64,000 bases of DNA from Isoetes taiwanensis (lineage: Eukaryota > Streptophyta > Lycopodiopsida > Isoetales > Isoetaceae). The position numbers were made by a program, and so were the translations under genes. Below the pieces are notes generated by a model. The model saw only the letters and a list, made by a program, of their open reading frames with translations, did not search any database and was not told where the DNA came from. Of this stretch, positions 21,375 to 34,442 are shown piece after piece (position 1 is the stretch's first letter; each line of letters starts with the position of its first letter). The stretch is taken from the NCBI GenBank assembly GCA_021234155.1, contig JAJEKV010000038.1, forward strand, positions 12,616,213-12,680,212, written 5' to 3'.

Positions 21375-22860
21375 AAATACGGGAAATTCCCCTCCCGTGG
21401 CTACTACATCACCACGGAAGGGCCCTCCGTCTAACCCGGACCCACTTGGGATGGCCAAGTGTCCGGGTGAGGAACACAGAGGTGTCATTCGCCCCACGTC
21501 CTCTATGGGAATCCTATACAGAAGAAGCGTACGTACATGCTAGAATATAGCAATCATATGCAAATAATATACCACCACGAAGGGTGGTCCATCATCATCA
21601 TAGGCATGGCATCACAATACAAGATAACATATGCAATATGCCATAAATAAGGGCTCTACCCCGGGCTCAGACTCTAGGGGGTAGAGTGATGGTCAAGGCC
21701 TCAAAATAACAGCAGACAGAGAGATATGGCTTGGCGTTGCTGGCATAGGACAATGGCTAGGGTAGTCCACTCCATCCGTCCCTCATGTGCACACTTTCCA
21801 GATAGGCTGAAACATGTTATGGTGTGATTGTAGCCTTCTAGAGACATAATCTCATGGAATCACTCTATGAGACTACTCCCGGTTACATCTCCCCAGTCCG
21901 ATGAGGTAGGTCAGGGAGGCGCCCCATTCCCGGGCACAATAGATCCCTGGATGTACTAGAGGATACGTGCCACCTACGTGCACATGCATCCGTACCCGAC
22001 TTCAACCCCCCAAAATCCATGGGCCGCCTCGGCGCACCCATCGAGCCCAGGACGTCCATATAGGCACGTTTCCTGCGATCCAGGAGGTGTCAGACCAATA
22101 TCTGGCCCCAAAGCGAGGACTGACTATAAGCCTAGCTTACTGTAGGAGCTCCAGTAGCCGCGCTCATCAAGGCTCCACCCTCGCTTCACCACGGTGTGTT
22201 AACTGGTGCTCAGTCACATCATAGCCTCCACAACCAGGTGGGCTCTTGTGCATAGGCCGCAATTATTGGGTCTTAAGGGTTCTAGCTAGAGACATATCCA
22301 CTACTAGGAAGCTTTCAGGTCTCTACCCACCCTTAACCCCAACACACAGGAGAAACAGAAAGAGAGAACATAATCATAAGCAAAGTATCCATTATCATCT
22401 TAACAGTATATAATAGAGAAATTAACCATCCATCTAATTATACCAGGGTTAGCTGAAGCACAAGCTAACTAGGGACTAACTGGTCTCTTGGCTAGAACCG
22501 TTATCTGAAAGGCTTCCATTCTTTTGGTCTGGTTACAGTGGCTGGTAGCTCCTCCTTCTCAAACTCTTCCCAAATCGATTTGGGGCAAAATTGGGGGTAG
22601 GAACCCAATTTGGACCCTATTCTTAGCAAGTTCCCCCTGGCCAATTTATTTGGACCAGGTGGCACTCCCTATTTTGCTAATTGATACATTAATTAGCCTA
22701 ATTAGATTATTTAAATTACTAACAATTTAGCACAGCTAATAAAAGCCCTTTTAGGTCAACCCAAGTTATCCCCTAATGATCCATAGGGATCTATTTATAC
22801 TCTGGTGACGTGTCCTAATATGTATACCATATAAATACGTGAAGCATCACATTTATGACT
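21375..22860. other. Unrecognised non-coding sequence
   Basis: Moderately GC-rich, with no convincing ORF. It looks like transposon untranslated sequence (dispersed ACC-rich words, many stops) but I cannot name a family or find paired ends. Confidence 0.4.
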
Positions 22861-24587
22861 TTGTAGCAAATTGTTCACTCCCGGTCTTCTTTTCTGACGA
22901 TTGAAAACCTACAGTTCTGGCATTTTCCTCTTTCTTCGTCGACGTTCCATTCGACTTTCTTGGGCTATATCGGTTGGCAGATCCGGAAAGCAAATCCCAA
23001 CATCAACATCGCTGACCTGTAAGCAATATTGGGTTCCGAACTTGAATTTTGAGCCCATATTTTGTATATATATTGAAAACTCTTTTAGGCCCAAATTCTG
23101 GGTCCCAAACTTGGAATCTCAGCCAGATTTGGCACCAACTCGTGTTGGAAACTCCCGAAACATGGAAAATTGATTAGATTTACATTTGGGGCTCCCTTTT
23201 TTTTCCTTTCTTTTTTGCATATGAAGATCAATTGGCGGCATTTGGTTTAAAGACTCCATTGATTTGGTCTCACATTGGTTCCCCATTTCCAAATATTTAA
23301 TAAGTTACTGATGTGTGATCTTCTATCTGAAACAAGTTTTTTTCTAGTTGGTTGGTGAAGATAAGGTAAATTCTTTTCCTAAAAAATTGAAATGAAAATC
23401 GATTCTGCATTAACATTATGCTCTACAACTCAGTATATGATGCCTTGGACTTCATACTGATCTTCCCATATGGAACGGATGGATGACACCTCTAAACATC
23501 ACATGATGGTAGAAGCCATGTTACTACTTCTACAAACTCCATTTACGTTGTAGACAAGGCCACGTGTCCCTTCTTCATATTTTTGGTAGATCATTTCAAG
23601 AATACATATGTGATATGTTTGACAAGATAGAACAGTCAAAACTATAATTCATCTAGTTCAATTAGGCAGAAATATGTAAGGACATATTGCGAGATTTTAT
23701 GGACTATATGGATGTTGATGCTACATCTATTGGGCATAAGGTGTCTGGGGGCTTTCTATGGTGTTGGATGGAGATGTTTGGCAAGTTCCGCCAGTTGTTC
23801 CACGTGTGGTCATGCACAAATTCTTCTTGTATGCTTGAATAATTCATATATATAGGACTATGTGTTCAACTACATGGACTCAGAATGAATATGTCAATCA
23901 TAAGTTTACGTGGATGTAATTGGGAGGAACAAAAGTCACATAATGAAATTAGCCCTCATATGATATGTTTACCTGAAGCAATATGTCTGCTATCAAATGA
24001 TTTAAATAACTTGTCAAAGTACCTTTCCTAACATTCTAGGTAACCACAAGATATTCTGGACATGATGGGCTATTCTCACCATCGAATGCTAATGTAGATG
24101 ATATTTAGAAGAGGGCAAAAACTTCAATTCCAGTTTGAATGATTGCAATTTCCCACTCATCCAACATTTGGCATGACGACTAACAAGTCACAGGGGCAAA
24201 CTATGGAGATGGTTGGTTTGTATTTACTTAATCTAGCTTTTGCACGTGGGCAACTATATGTCTCCTTCTCCTATCCTGGAATACCTCATCCATAGTTTTC
24301 CTATTGATTTTAACTTATTAATGCTTCCTTAAGTGCATAGATCATTTCCTTTTATTTCATAGCAAATTATTGGGACATTTTACTTCAACAAGTGGTAACA
24401 TCCTTGTGATTCTTACATATGCAAGTAGTTATTTTCATGTTGCATTGCACATAAGGCGATGCAAATTAATGTTATCCCCGATCCTATGTCCATGTGTGAT
24501 GCTATAAATTGTTCACATATAACATTTGGATCTTTGGTGATACATCATCCATTAAGTGAGAAATTTGAGTCATCTCTGCGAAAAACC
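22861..24587. other. AT-rich non-coding sequence
   Basis: No gene or RNA recognised. The ORF at 22901-23173 has no family features. Confidence 0.45.
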
Positions 24588-24721
24588 ATTTAAATAAGAA
24601 GTATATTTTGTTTCGATACTAGTTTTCTTTGGATCTCTTGATTTAATTTTCCATTTAAATAAGATGTATATTTTGTTTCGATACTAGCTTTCTTGGGATC
24701 TCTTGATTTAATTTTCCATTC
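24588..24721. repeat. Tandem duplication, 67-bp unit
   Basis: The block containing GTATATTTTGTTTCGATACT and GGATCTCTTGATTTAATTTT occurs twice in succession with few differences. Confidence 0.85.
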
Positions 24722-25538
24722 TTATGCTCGGCATCGCCTGGCACCACTTTCTAGTATTGAATATAAGACAGGACCTACGGATTTCAGTTCAAGAAACTTC
24801 AAGAGTAAGGTATATATTAAAGCAAGATACTCTGTATAGAAAACAACATGAGGTATTATGTAAAGGCTAATCTAAATCACGGTGCTATTAAGACAATGGA
24901 AATTCAAGAAAGTTGTCGGCTGCACATTAAGAATGACCTTGGTGTATGAGAGACCACCTCTTGTAACAACCTGAACAACTCTGACCAAAACACTTGTTTC
25001 ATTTTTCCATAAGTTATATACCATAACCACGTTTATATGGGAGGCATCTGCAAAGGAAAAATGTTTCCCTTTTGATTGTGTCACAAAGGCCACGGACAAG
25101 GGAGACTTCCTAGTTTCTTAGGAAAGACTTTGCCTCAACTCTTTCTTTTGTTGTGACAATCCGGCTATATTGATGGCTGCAGTTTAAAGTTAGCTAGTTA
25201 GTTAGTTAGTTAATCGAAGGAAAGAACGTAGTAACTAGCTGCACTATGCCCGACCTGCTGTGAACGATCCCTCTAGATTGCCATAGCCAATGTCCTTAAA
25301 AAAACTTCCCAATTACCATTTAATTGAAGGTAGGCAACAAGAAATCTAGGCATATTCGCATCTCAAGAATATTCGTCCACCCCACACACGCCCTTGAGGG
25401 CAAACCAAAAAGAATGTCCCGAAGGTGGGATTTCCACGTGTCTAAATGTGAATGGAAGCCCTCTGTCACAATTCTTAAGGACATGGAGGTATACAACATA
25501 CTCTGTTTTGTGAGGAGGTTTTGTGGAAGGAGCTAAGC
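24722..25538. other. Upstream region of SEC11
   Basis: Probably contains the SEC11 promoter and 5' UTR. A short (TTAG)n tract lies near 25192-25211. No other feature is supported. Confidence 0.4.
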
Positions 25539-27748
25539 ATGGATACGATCTCTGCAGCTTGGTCTTCCGTCAAACAGACAAATGTTCGGGAGCTCGTCAC
25601 TCAAGCGATTAGCCTTGGTATGTATGTTATACCGGTTTCCTTTATACCTTTTTTCAGCTGGTTTCTTATGATCTCTTCAACTATTCCATGGTCAGGAATG
25701 ATTGTTACATCAGCTTTGATCATATGGAAAGGTCTAATGTGTGTGACTGGAAGTGAATCTCCGGTGGTCGTTGTGCTGTCTGGAAGCATGGAACCCGGTT
25801 TCAGAAGGGTGTGTAAACCTAAATGCCATACTTTTTTTCCACTATGGCTGCATGGAATTCTGATTTTGTTAAACTCTTTTCTGCAGGGTGATATACTTTT
25901 CTTACATATGAGTAATTCCCCAATTCGAGCTGGGGAGATCGTTGTTTTCCATGTTGATGTATGCCATTATCGTTTATGCCATTTTGTTTTAGGCTGTAGC
26001 GTACTTTAAGCTGATTTTGTTGGTCTCTTTGCAGGGTCGTGAAATACCTATTGTCCATCGTGTAATTAAGGTAGGTGTGGCTTTTATGCTTAACAAGCTA
26101 GTTGAATTCTAAACATGTTAGTATGATATATTTCTTCTTTAATTCTTCAATTGCCTTATGCCAATTAGTTTTGCAATCGTAACATGTTAAATGCAGTACC
26201 TTACATGCATGTATTAGAATAGTTGCCTTCAGGGCTGATGAATCATCTCTATATGGAAACTGAAGGTGCTCTAGCTAGGTGGCAGGCATGATCTGAATTT
26301 TGTTGTTTGTGCAATCATGATCTCCGAAAGGCAGGATCAATGGTTCTTCCTTATTTTAGACTAGAAAAGAGAAAGTGAATATGTCCTTTGAACCAATTAT
26401 TTTTTCTACTTTAGAGCACATATGGACGAAATTGGCTCACTGTCACTCAACCCCAACTCCAGGACAAGTAGTTAGCTCAATTTTAATAAATAAAGTACTG
26501 CTATATTCATCTTTATCTAAATTTTTTGGTTTTTGTTGGCTACCAGAAAGATGTTACACCTCAGTTGGCATGTGATAATTTTGACGTTACCATTTCGCCA
26601 ATGCTCTACCTGTTTTACAAGTTTCATGTGATTTATCATCTTATTCTTTGGAAAGTCGAGAAAGAGGCACATGGCCTTCATGTGTGTTTATTGAATTAAT
26701 CAATGAGTGTTCTGTGCCTTGCAATAATGGCCAGCGAAAGAAAACTTATTTTGAATCAAAGATAAAAGTATTATGGGATTTCTTACTGTGGAGTTGCAGT
26801 TAGGGAATTATTGAAAGGGAGCAATTAGTGAATGGTTGATGTCTCCGCTGCCATGACAGGGCAGGTCAGTAGGGTAAGATTAATTCAATGTTGATGGGCT
26901 CTGCTGTCTGCATGCAGTGCAGTGCAGGAGGGTGGGATGTATATTTTTACCAGTAGAGAATTTTGAAACCTCTTAATGGAAAGCTTAGTTATTAAAATTC
27001 ATATTGCATTGCAGGTCCATGAGCGTGAAGAAACGGGTGAGGTGGATGTGCTGACAAAAGGTATAATTAGTTCAATTTTAAATACTTCTTGTGGCAGTAC
27101 AAGTTTGACTTTATTTTTATGGCCGAAGAATGTTTTGCATATGAACATTTAGGGACTACATCGAGATTGCTTTTTGTTATTTCATATTTGAAGCATGTCA
27201 AAGCCTAACTGCACTTGGATCTTCAGGTGACAATAACTTTGGTGATGACCGGCTTTTATATGCTCAAGGTCAGCAGTGGCTTCAACGTCGCCATATCATG
27301 GGACGCGCTGTCGGGTAATTATGTTGTTCATATTTGTTTTAACAGGGTAGGAACAGTCTTTTAGACCGTCAGTTTTCCATAACAAGCTCACTATGTGCGA
27401 ACATGTCAAAGCAATTGTGCCATTAACATTGTTGTACTTGATTTTGCTTGACAAGCTAAGACGAAAGTGATCATAGACTAGATGCAGTCTTTTCAGCAGC
27501 GAATGCTTTATTTATTTTCTTTCCAATATTTTTTTTCCAATTGATGTCCAAGTCCTTGTGCTATGCAGCTTCTTACCATATGTTGGGTGGGTTACAATTA
27601 TTATGACTGAGCTACCATTTGTCAAGGTATTTTGAAGGAAGCAGTGAGTTCGTTCTAGAGTTAACACATTAATAACTATTGTCACGTTTACGTGCAGTTC
27701 ATCCTCATTGGAGCTCTTGGACTATTGGTTATTACGTCAAAAGATTAA
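25539..27748 (+). CDS. SEC11: Signal peptidase complex catalytic subunit SEC11
   Basis: Eight exons join to 180 residues: 25539-25617, 25696-25808, 25887-25958, 26035-26070, 27015-27060, 27227-27314, 27569-27626 and 27698-27748. All introns are GT-AG and all phases agree. The protein is an ER-membrane serine protease that removes signal peptides during translocation. One N-terminal membrane helix (about 28-45) precedes [12 protein letters not shown], with nucleophile Ser57. Exon 3 carries GDILFLHM and exon 4 the catalytic His96 (IPIVHRV). [14 protein letters not shown] (from residue 121) carries the acidic catalytic region and [15 protein letters not shown] follows. The C-terminus is a second hydrophobic segment ([12 protein letters not shown]). 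Length equals that of the family (about 180), and no key residue is missing. It is very likely functional. Confidence 0.95.
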
Positions 27749-28990
27749 TGTACACTTACCAATAAGGAGATTTTGAATTTATCATTCTTAACTAGTGCAT
27801 GAGTTTATTGCACTAGCATTAAAGGAGTTTCAAAAGAAATTTCACTATTAGATTAACTTTATCTAAGTTCAGCAATTTCTTTTTATGTTTCTGTGATCAA
27901 TCTTCAAAGATTGCAGGATCTACATTGAAAAGCAAATCACATAGAGAGTATATTTTTTGAGCGGGAGTGTTGACATTTGAACAATTGTTGACAAAGTTGT
28001 TAACAATATTATATTGACGAAATATAGCATTCTCTATTTTGACTTTTGTTCAATCCCTGTTTTTATAGTGCTTACAGTGGAGTCACTAATCTCAGCTTTG
28101 AGATTTGAGGATGTTGATAGCGGTACTCCTATGTTTCAAGATCTCTGAAGCTATATGTACTTAGATTCTTTGTCATAATCGATCAATGTGCTACTGTTGC
28201 TCTGTGATTCTGTGTTCTGTTACATGAATAAAGCTATATCAGTATTAGGACCTTGCATCCTCTTGTGTTGTTTAAGGCAAGTGCCTTCATCTTCTATGGT
28301 GTCCTCTCTAGTCCCAGCTGAAGCAGTGCCTAGATCTAATGATGCATATGTTGGGTGGGCCTTCACCAAAGGAAGAGACGGATCAACTTGCAAAAGCATC
28401 AAGTCCATGAAACTGCTGAGCGAGGAACTCAGAAGTAAATTGTCAGTCTGCTTGGTGAAACTACCAAGAGCATTTTGGTACTGAAGACTTGTAGTTCTGC
28501 ATTGAAAGTAGTATAATTCGGTTCATTTACCAGATTCCACAACTTATTCTGTTGCTTGCAGGTATATAAAGTATTCTCGTGGACCATAAAATCACAAGGT
28601 GATGCTCTTGTACTAGTTGCATTTAAGCTTTTAAATTGTTGGTTGTTTAACTTCAGCTAGTAAAACTTCCACTATCTTTTTGGTCCATTTGCAAGTCTAG
28701 AAGTGTGCAACCAAATGCAGGTGAATGCACGTGCAATACCTCACCGTTAGAGTCATTTATATGGGCATCATCGTGTCATGTCTCACAACCATGCATTATA
28801 TGACTCACAACCATGGTCATGGTCCTTTCGATCATTCATCTCTAGCCAATGATGAAGGGAAAGTTGTTATACATCATATTATCTCTTAGTTGTGATATTG
28901 CAAATATATCTTTCCATGTTAGTTTTGTATGTGTGTGCGCATTTCCTGATGCATAGCATTTAAATATAACATATTTTCAAGTGACTAGTT
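27749..28990. other. SEC11 3' region and non-coding DNA
   Basis: Likely includes the SEC11 3' UTR. A 98-codon ORF at 28188-28484 has no recognisable domain and is not called. Confidence 0.4.
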
Positions 28991-30480
28991 ACTGCCTTTG
29001 TTACGGACCAAAATTTTAGTACCAAAAATTTTGTTTGTATTCACATCAAACGATCAGAGTACACAGAACAAGTACTGCCTCCCACGAGGCTATATATCGA
29101 GGCTATATATATGAAAGCCACGTACACAGATAACAAGATAACACAGATAACTATATACACACGTATGCTCCGCCAGCTTTTAAACATCCTGCACAAGCTT
29201 CCACGTGTTAGTAACATGCATAAGAGTTATCCAACAGTGTCAACATGAAGTAATGACTGACGGGGTGCAAGTACACACATATGGAATCCACCACATGCAC
29301 TATACCATCTGTCAAGCATGTACACCCCGCCATATCCGCCATATCCGTCGTTTAGAACCCTCGCGCTGGTGGATCCAGTATAAGAGAGAAACTGCAAGCA
29401 TCACAAGAACTTAGGCCGTCGGACTGTTGGCTACATCCATCACCGTCCCATATCAGTGACAGGTTTCACCTCACCAACGTTCCCATGATTTTTAATTAGA
29501 CAAGCTACGCTTATCTATCCAGACGCTATACATAAAACTCTCCCATATGATAAACATCCAGTGCTTATCTACTCTGCATAAACGCTAGAGCTCACGATAT
29601 CAAATCATACATACAGAGTAAGACAAGACACTCTTATAGCACTAGACTGTTGATGGTCGCCTAGTACCGTCCATACCAGCACTAAGCACCCGTCTCACTA
29701 GTAATAAGATGTCTCTTAATGAAACAAGTTGTTTCAATATAGATGAGAGGGCATTAGAAGAAAGAGGCCTAACAGCTCCGTAAAGCACCACAAGCCTACA
29801 GCCTATTGGCTGCTACTGCAACTTGCTGCCCCGCCAGAACTGGGTAAGCATCCTAAGCTTAAGATTCTACCAAGCTTTTGTAAGGAAGGAGTTTAGCAAT
29901 TTATAAGGTCTTGGTTTAAGGTTTAACTCTGGTTCCAGGCATACCACTTATTAAAATTACGGTAATCCTTTACCCACTGTATTCATTACTGTTAGCTTGC
30001 CCAAAGGGCCACAACCGTATTGTATCCAGTCCAGGACTTACCGAAGTAAAGCTTCTCTACAGCAACGCAGCTAAACCAAGTTCTTCACCTTCGAATTGTC
30101 TATCCCCCCTTGCTGCAAATCGGCTCCCTTCTCTTCCCGCTTTGCTTTCCGGCTTCCCTCTTCTCTGTCACACACTGTAACCGGCTGTCTCTTTCGGATC
30201 CGAGGCCTTGCCAATCATGGCTAAACCACGTGGCACTATCCCAACAGGGTAGGTGATCCTGCCGGATCATAAATCCGGTCCCAGAGTCCGCTACTTGGTC
30301 GTTGTTACAGGCTCGTGGCCCAGCCACATTCAGATGCCCCGATTTAGGGGTGCTTACATTTTAAACAATGGTTCTATAACCATTAACATATGCTAGAATT
30401 CTATTCCATGGGTCGCTATAACCCATTAAAGTATTTCCCAACCATTTAAGCATTGCCCCTCCCTTACATTATTTTTCATA
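28991..30480. other. Unrecognised, transposon-like non-coding DNA
   Basis: The left edge (TGTTACGGACC near 28997) looks like the outer end of a minus-strand LTR, but no matching partner end, PBS or PPT was found. Direct repeats GAGGCTATATAT lie at 29081 and 29099. There is no coding region. Confidence 0.3.
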
Positions 30481-30483
30481 ATG

Positions 30484-30665
30484 TACCTAGGAAGGAAGGA
30501 AGGAAGGAAGGAAGGAAGGAAGGAAGGAAGGAAGAGACTTTTAACGTCCACGGAGCCCAATCGGGCTATGGGACCACCATGCAACTATATCTAGCATTTA
30601 TAACTAGTTGCCCCCCTAGTCTAAGTTCTGCCAAGGTGCACCATACCTTAGACTAGAGAAGCATG
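30484..30665 (-). mobile_element. Short retroposon copy with LINE-like 3' end and (TTCC)n tail
   Basis: On the minus strand a block with GGTCCCATAGCCCGATTGG and CTCCGTGGACGTTAAAA is followed by about twelve TTCC units (30489-30535 on plus). The same 3' block ends the LINE fragment at 42.3 kb and the short inserts at 51.5 and 52.2 kb. No LINE coding sequence precedes it here, so it is either a SINE or a strongly 5'-truncated LINE. Its 5' limit is uncertain. Confidence 0.65.
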
Positions 30666-31600
30666 CGACCAATGATTTCAATGCCACCGCATTAAATCAT
30701 TATTGTTAGCCCCTAACAACATGCATGCAAATTATACAACCATGGTCTATAAAATATTTGGGCATAACAGCCCCACTGATTGATTGATTGTTATTAGAAG
30801 TTTCATAGAGCTTCCGTGGTTGTCAAATTGAAACATTGTATTATTTCATGCACTCTAAAAAACGAACTCTTCTATTATAGGTGTGGGAATTTGTCCAAAG
30901 GTGTGTTTAAGGAGTGGAGGATTTACCATAGAAAGCGTCTATGCTGGTAGTGTTGGATTCCAAGTGAAATAATTGGAGTAAAGCACCTGGATCAAAAAGA
31001 TTCGGAGAAGCAAGAAACTTTAGGATTTGTTATTTATATGAAGATTTTGCATTAATGAACAAGATTTGGTTGTTGAAGTCGTGATAGCCAAAAAATCTTG
31101 AAAATAAATGCTAGTGGTCAAGAGTAGAGTGGGTTGAAGATGTTGTATAGCCAAATTCGTGCCTTATTGGCAACATAAGAAAGTCATGCACGAGGGTCGT
31201 TCATGAAGTGTCATGATACCACGCCATTGGGGGGAAGGGTGTCTCTTCATGGGGCCGTGACCATAGGTCTTTGAGTGCACATATTGTGAAGGTTGTGACC
31301 AGGTATTTTGCTTTCGAATAAAATGGTTCAAGTCAAAACCTACTAACCAATGAAGAAAAGGGTTTATATCTAGGTCTCGCAAATCAAATATCTTGGTTTG
31401 ACGACTGTCTTTATCTGATAAGGGCTTGGCCATATAAACTTTAGCTTCCTTAGGTGATGCTTGTCTTTTACTTAATTTGTTTGTCGTACCACTGCTTGCG
31501 TAATTCTTTGTCTGCAAAGACGCACAAGGAGGTATCACTTCGAATTCATCCAGCTACTCCAACTTCTTGCAACACATGAGTCATGGATACTTGAAAATGG
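30666..31600. other. Non-coding or unrecognised
   Basis: A 124-codon open stretch on the minus strand (31164-31538) has no family features. The rest shows nothing supported. Confidence 0.35.
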
Positions 31601-31619
31601 CATACGTGTACATGGCCTT

Positions 31620-32621
31620 GGCCATGCACCGGATTGCTGCCCATGGTGGTATAGTCAACGATGGCGAGAATGTAAGTACCATGCTCGTGTGTTCCATGTT
31701 GCGGGTTTTAGTGGACTGACAAAGTCCATGATCTATTTACTAAGTTGGAACCGCAAAGGAAGTCAAGGGCTAAGCATCTCCTTAACCGGGCCAAGAAAAG
31801 GAACTCCTGTACATTGGTCGGACAATGCAATCTCCACCATGCTTGCTTTGATGAAGGAGTACAAGGTGCATAATAATGGAAGTATCAATCTTTCTTCAAG
31901 CCAATGGAGAGAGATTATGGTGAAATTGCAACCCACAGTTCATGGCCTTGAAGATTTGAGACAGTTAAGAAACAAGTGGGCCATGGTTTGAAGCTATGGA
32001 AGATCTTAAACATGTGTGATAGATGAAAGGGACATTCCAGGTGCAGGGGATGATGGGGAATTTGGGGCCGAGGCATTTGAGGATGCTGGTATGTTCCCAA
32101 ACACATTCATGTCTGATGCCTTCTATGAGACAATTGGAACAAACGCATCTTTTGTGGAAGAAGAATTTATAAACATTGCAGATGATAACCCTGTCAGCCC
32201 TGTTGAGGAAATGGTAGCAAAGATAATTCAAGTGCTCAGGAGAAAAATTCCAGCAAAGATACTCCAAGTACTTTCAATCCTTCTGACACCAGTCCTCGGT
32301 CTGTTGCATGCAATCAGCCTGGGGTTAATGGTAAGCCAACAATAAAAAGGAGATCTCGGGTTCACATAGATGAAGAAATTGCAGCTGGGATATCGAAAAT
32401 GGCAAATAGCTTTGGAGAGAATGAAAAAAAGGAACCTTGATTTCATGAAGAAAGAATCTGTTAAAAAACATGAATTGATCAGGAAGTTGGAGAGCATGAG
32501 ATCAGCTAATACTTTGAAGATTGTTCAATCAATGGCTACAATGACAGAAAGCATATGCCAAATGAAAAAGGATACTCTACTGGAGATTGCTAAACTTGCT
32601 GCATCGAAGCAGACAAATTAA
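31620..32621 (+). pseudogene. Myb/SANT-like DNA-binding protein of a Harbinger element
   Basis: The plus strand shows a trihelix/Myb_DNA-bind_3-like domain: VHWSDNAISTMLALMKEY, SSSQWREIMVKL and LRQLRNKW (31800-31985). It is followed by an acidic middle and a charged, helical C-terminus (MKKRNLDFMKK ... LLEIAKLAASKQTN, to 32621). Stops at 31989 and about 32007, and a frame change around 32285-32420, break it. PIF/Harbinger elements carry such a Myb-like ORF beside their transposase, and a transposase lies 0.5 kb downstream on the other strand. It probably helped bind element ends. Now inactive. Confidence 0.7.
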
Positions 32622-32639
32622 TATCAATTTCAGAGGTAT

Positions 32640-33140
32640 TCTTCTTACTTTTGTCTTGTACTGCCGTTTTCAATTTTTTTTTTCTTTTTGCTATTTTTTT
32701 GAGCTTCTGCAAGGTAGTTAGAACAGTATGTTCTGTTCAAGTTCAGTTTGAAGTTTGTAAATGATTGGAACTTAACTTTCATGTGCTATGGGGATCTCAT
32801 ACCGAATTTAAATCTAGTATGATATAATATTCCTCATCTTGACTACATAAATAGTATAATTTCATAAAGGTTTCGTACGACGTCCCTTAAAATTCCATAA
32901 TGCATGTCTCGATTCCAAGACTCCAATTTATTGTAAGTCGCTTTCGAAGATGGCAAAGGCGCCAAGGGTTACGCTCGCCCCGCCATTTCCACATTTTACT
33001 CCTCTTCTAGTGAGGATTCTGCTATGGCTGTGGCAGCAAGTTCGGCTTCAAGCAGCCTAACCGTTGAATCGGTCGAGATTGTGGAGCTCCAGCATAGGAG
33101 CTTCCATGCTAGTGTGAGCCAAAGAGTTATTCTTGGCTAC
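32640..33140. other. Spacer between the two Harbinger ORFs
   Basis: T-rich tracts and no ORF with family features. The missing C-terminal third of the transposase should lie here but cannot be read. Confidence 0.4.
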
Positions 33141-33144
33141 GTGT

Positions 33145-33960
33145 TTATGGAGGAGGTTCCTGCAAAACCTGCTTTGATGCTAGCCTCTTGTACAATAGAC
33201 TCGTCTTGAACTGATTGGAATCATGCACAAATCCTGTTCTACTAATACACATATTGATAAACATTCTAGAGTGTGTTACTACACCTTGCATGAGGCAGGA
33301 ATCCCTCTTGCCTCTGTTGTAGTAATCATCCCCTTTGTCTTTCCTCCAAGGCTTTCTGTACAAGAAAATGTGAGAACCATCAACAGCACCAAAAATACTA
33401 GGCAAACCTGTGGCATCTTCGAATTCCTTCATGATATCAAGGAGTCTCTGACCCGAGGGTAAGGCAATGAATTTTTTGTAAAGCATGGTCTTGGATGCTA
33501 AAACTAAAGTCACTTTCTTGGTGTATTTTTGGAATGTGGTTTTTCCAACATAAAACCTTTGACCAACATGCAATGGCACCTCACCATGAGCAAGAAAATA
33601 GAGTACCATAGCTACTGCTTTCCTAGGATCTCTGGGGGACCGACCTTTTGGTTCCGTCGGGTATGGCACAATAAGGCCAACCAGTTTTTCAAATGACCCT
33701 CTCTTCATTCTGTAAAACTGATGCCACATATCATCTTCGAATGAGGGAAGGCAATTCCAAGCATGATTGTCAATATTATCCCATTGAGTGGTCTGTCTCG
33801 GACAAACCCGAGGAATTTTCTACGGTCTTCTTAATCAAGATGTTGCAACCAAGAGTAAGATGGAAGATGCACATGGAAAACTAGTGTTGTCTTCTTGAAA
33901 ATCGTCTTCATCCACTATTGCCATAGGATCCTCGAGCTCGTTTTCTTGGATGAGATCCAA
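33145..33960 (-). pseudogene. PIF/Harbinger transposase (DDE_Tnp_4), C-terminally truncated
   Basis: The open stretch 33145-33729 gives 194 residues, with weak upstream continuation to about 33960. It has the N-terminal helical region (SFEKLVGLIVPY ... AVAMVLYFLAHG), then GLPSIFGAVDGSHIFL with the first catalytic Asp, then SRTGFVHDSNQF with the second. The third acidic residue, which follows in GDSGYP-type and later motifs, is absent because the sequence ends in unrelated codons after about 33160. It lies opposite to the Myb/SANT ORF. Transposition by this copy is therefore not possible, but relatives could have moved MITEs such as the one at 4909-5194; that link is inference. Confidence 0.85.
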
Positions 33961-34280
33961 GTAAAATTTCGCATTGCTAAACCTAGCACAATAGCCCTAA
34001 GAACATTATAATCATACCTAAAATGACCGGATCCATGCTTGAATGGATTGTCGGTGATGATTTCCCCGCCTCAATGGTGTAGGGAATGGATTTTTACAAA
34101 AACGCTTGAAATGGGGACGGGAAGTCATTGGTGGGCTTAACTCGAAATATCCCATATCATTCATTTTGAAGATTGATTGAAGAAAGAATTATCCCATATG
34201 GGATGGCTAGCCAGAATCAAATTGGAGGGAAAAAATCCGGTGAGGGAGGAAAAAACGCCGAAAAACGGCATTTGTTAAGG

Positions 34281-34371
34281 GTCGAGAGAAGCTCATCTCT
34301 TATCTTCTCTCGAGCTATACTGTCTAATTAATTTTTTGTCTCTCGCCGTATACGACGAGAGACAAAAAAAT
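34281..34371. repeat. Two adjacent hairpins
   Basis: The first pairs TCGAGAGAAG with CTTCTCTCGA (34282-34314). The second is a 38-bp near-perfect palindrome around CGTATACG (arms TTTTTTGTCTCTCG at 34332-34345 and its complement at 34356-34369). They lie at the likely outer edge of the Harbinger relic and may be foldback or MITE remnants. Confidence 0.7.
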
Positions 34372-34395
34372 TTCAAGCATGTGGCCGACCTCTGA

Positions 34396-34442
34396 GAGAG
34401 AGGGAGGGAGGGAGGGAGGGAGGGAGGGAGGGAGAGAGAGAG
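34396..34442. repeat. (GGGA)n / (GA)n microsatellite
   Basis: About eight GGGA units followed by GA units. Confidence 0.95.

Noticed and set aside
30250-30275. GATCCTGCC as a start of 18S rRNA
   Set aside because: Only nine bases agree; the following sequence is not rRNA.
28991-30310. Solo LTR starting TGTTACGG
   Set aside because: No matching CA end with target duplication, PBS or PPT could be found; left as unrecognised.
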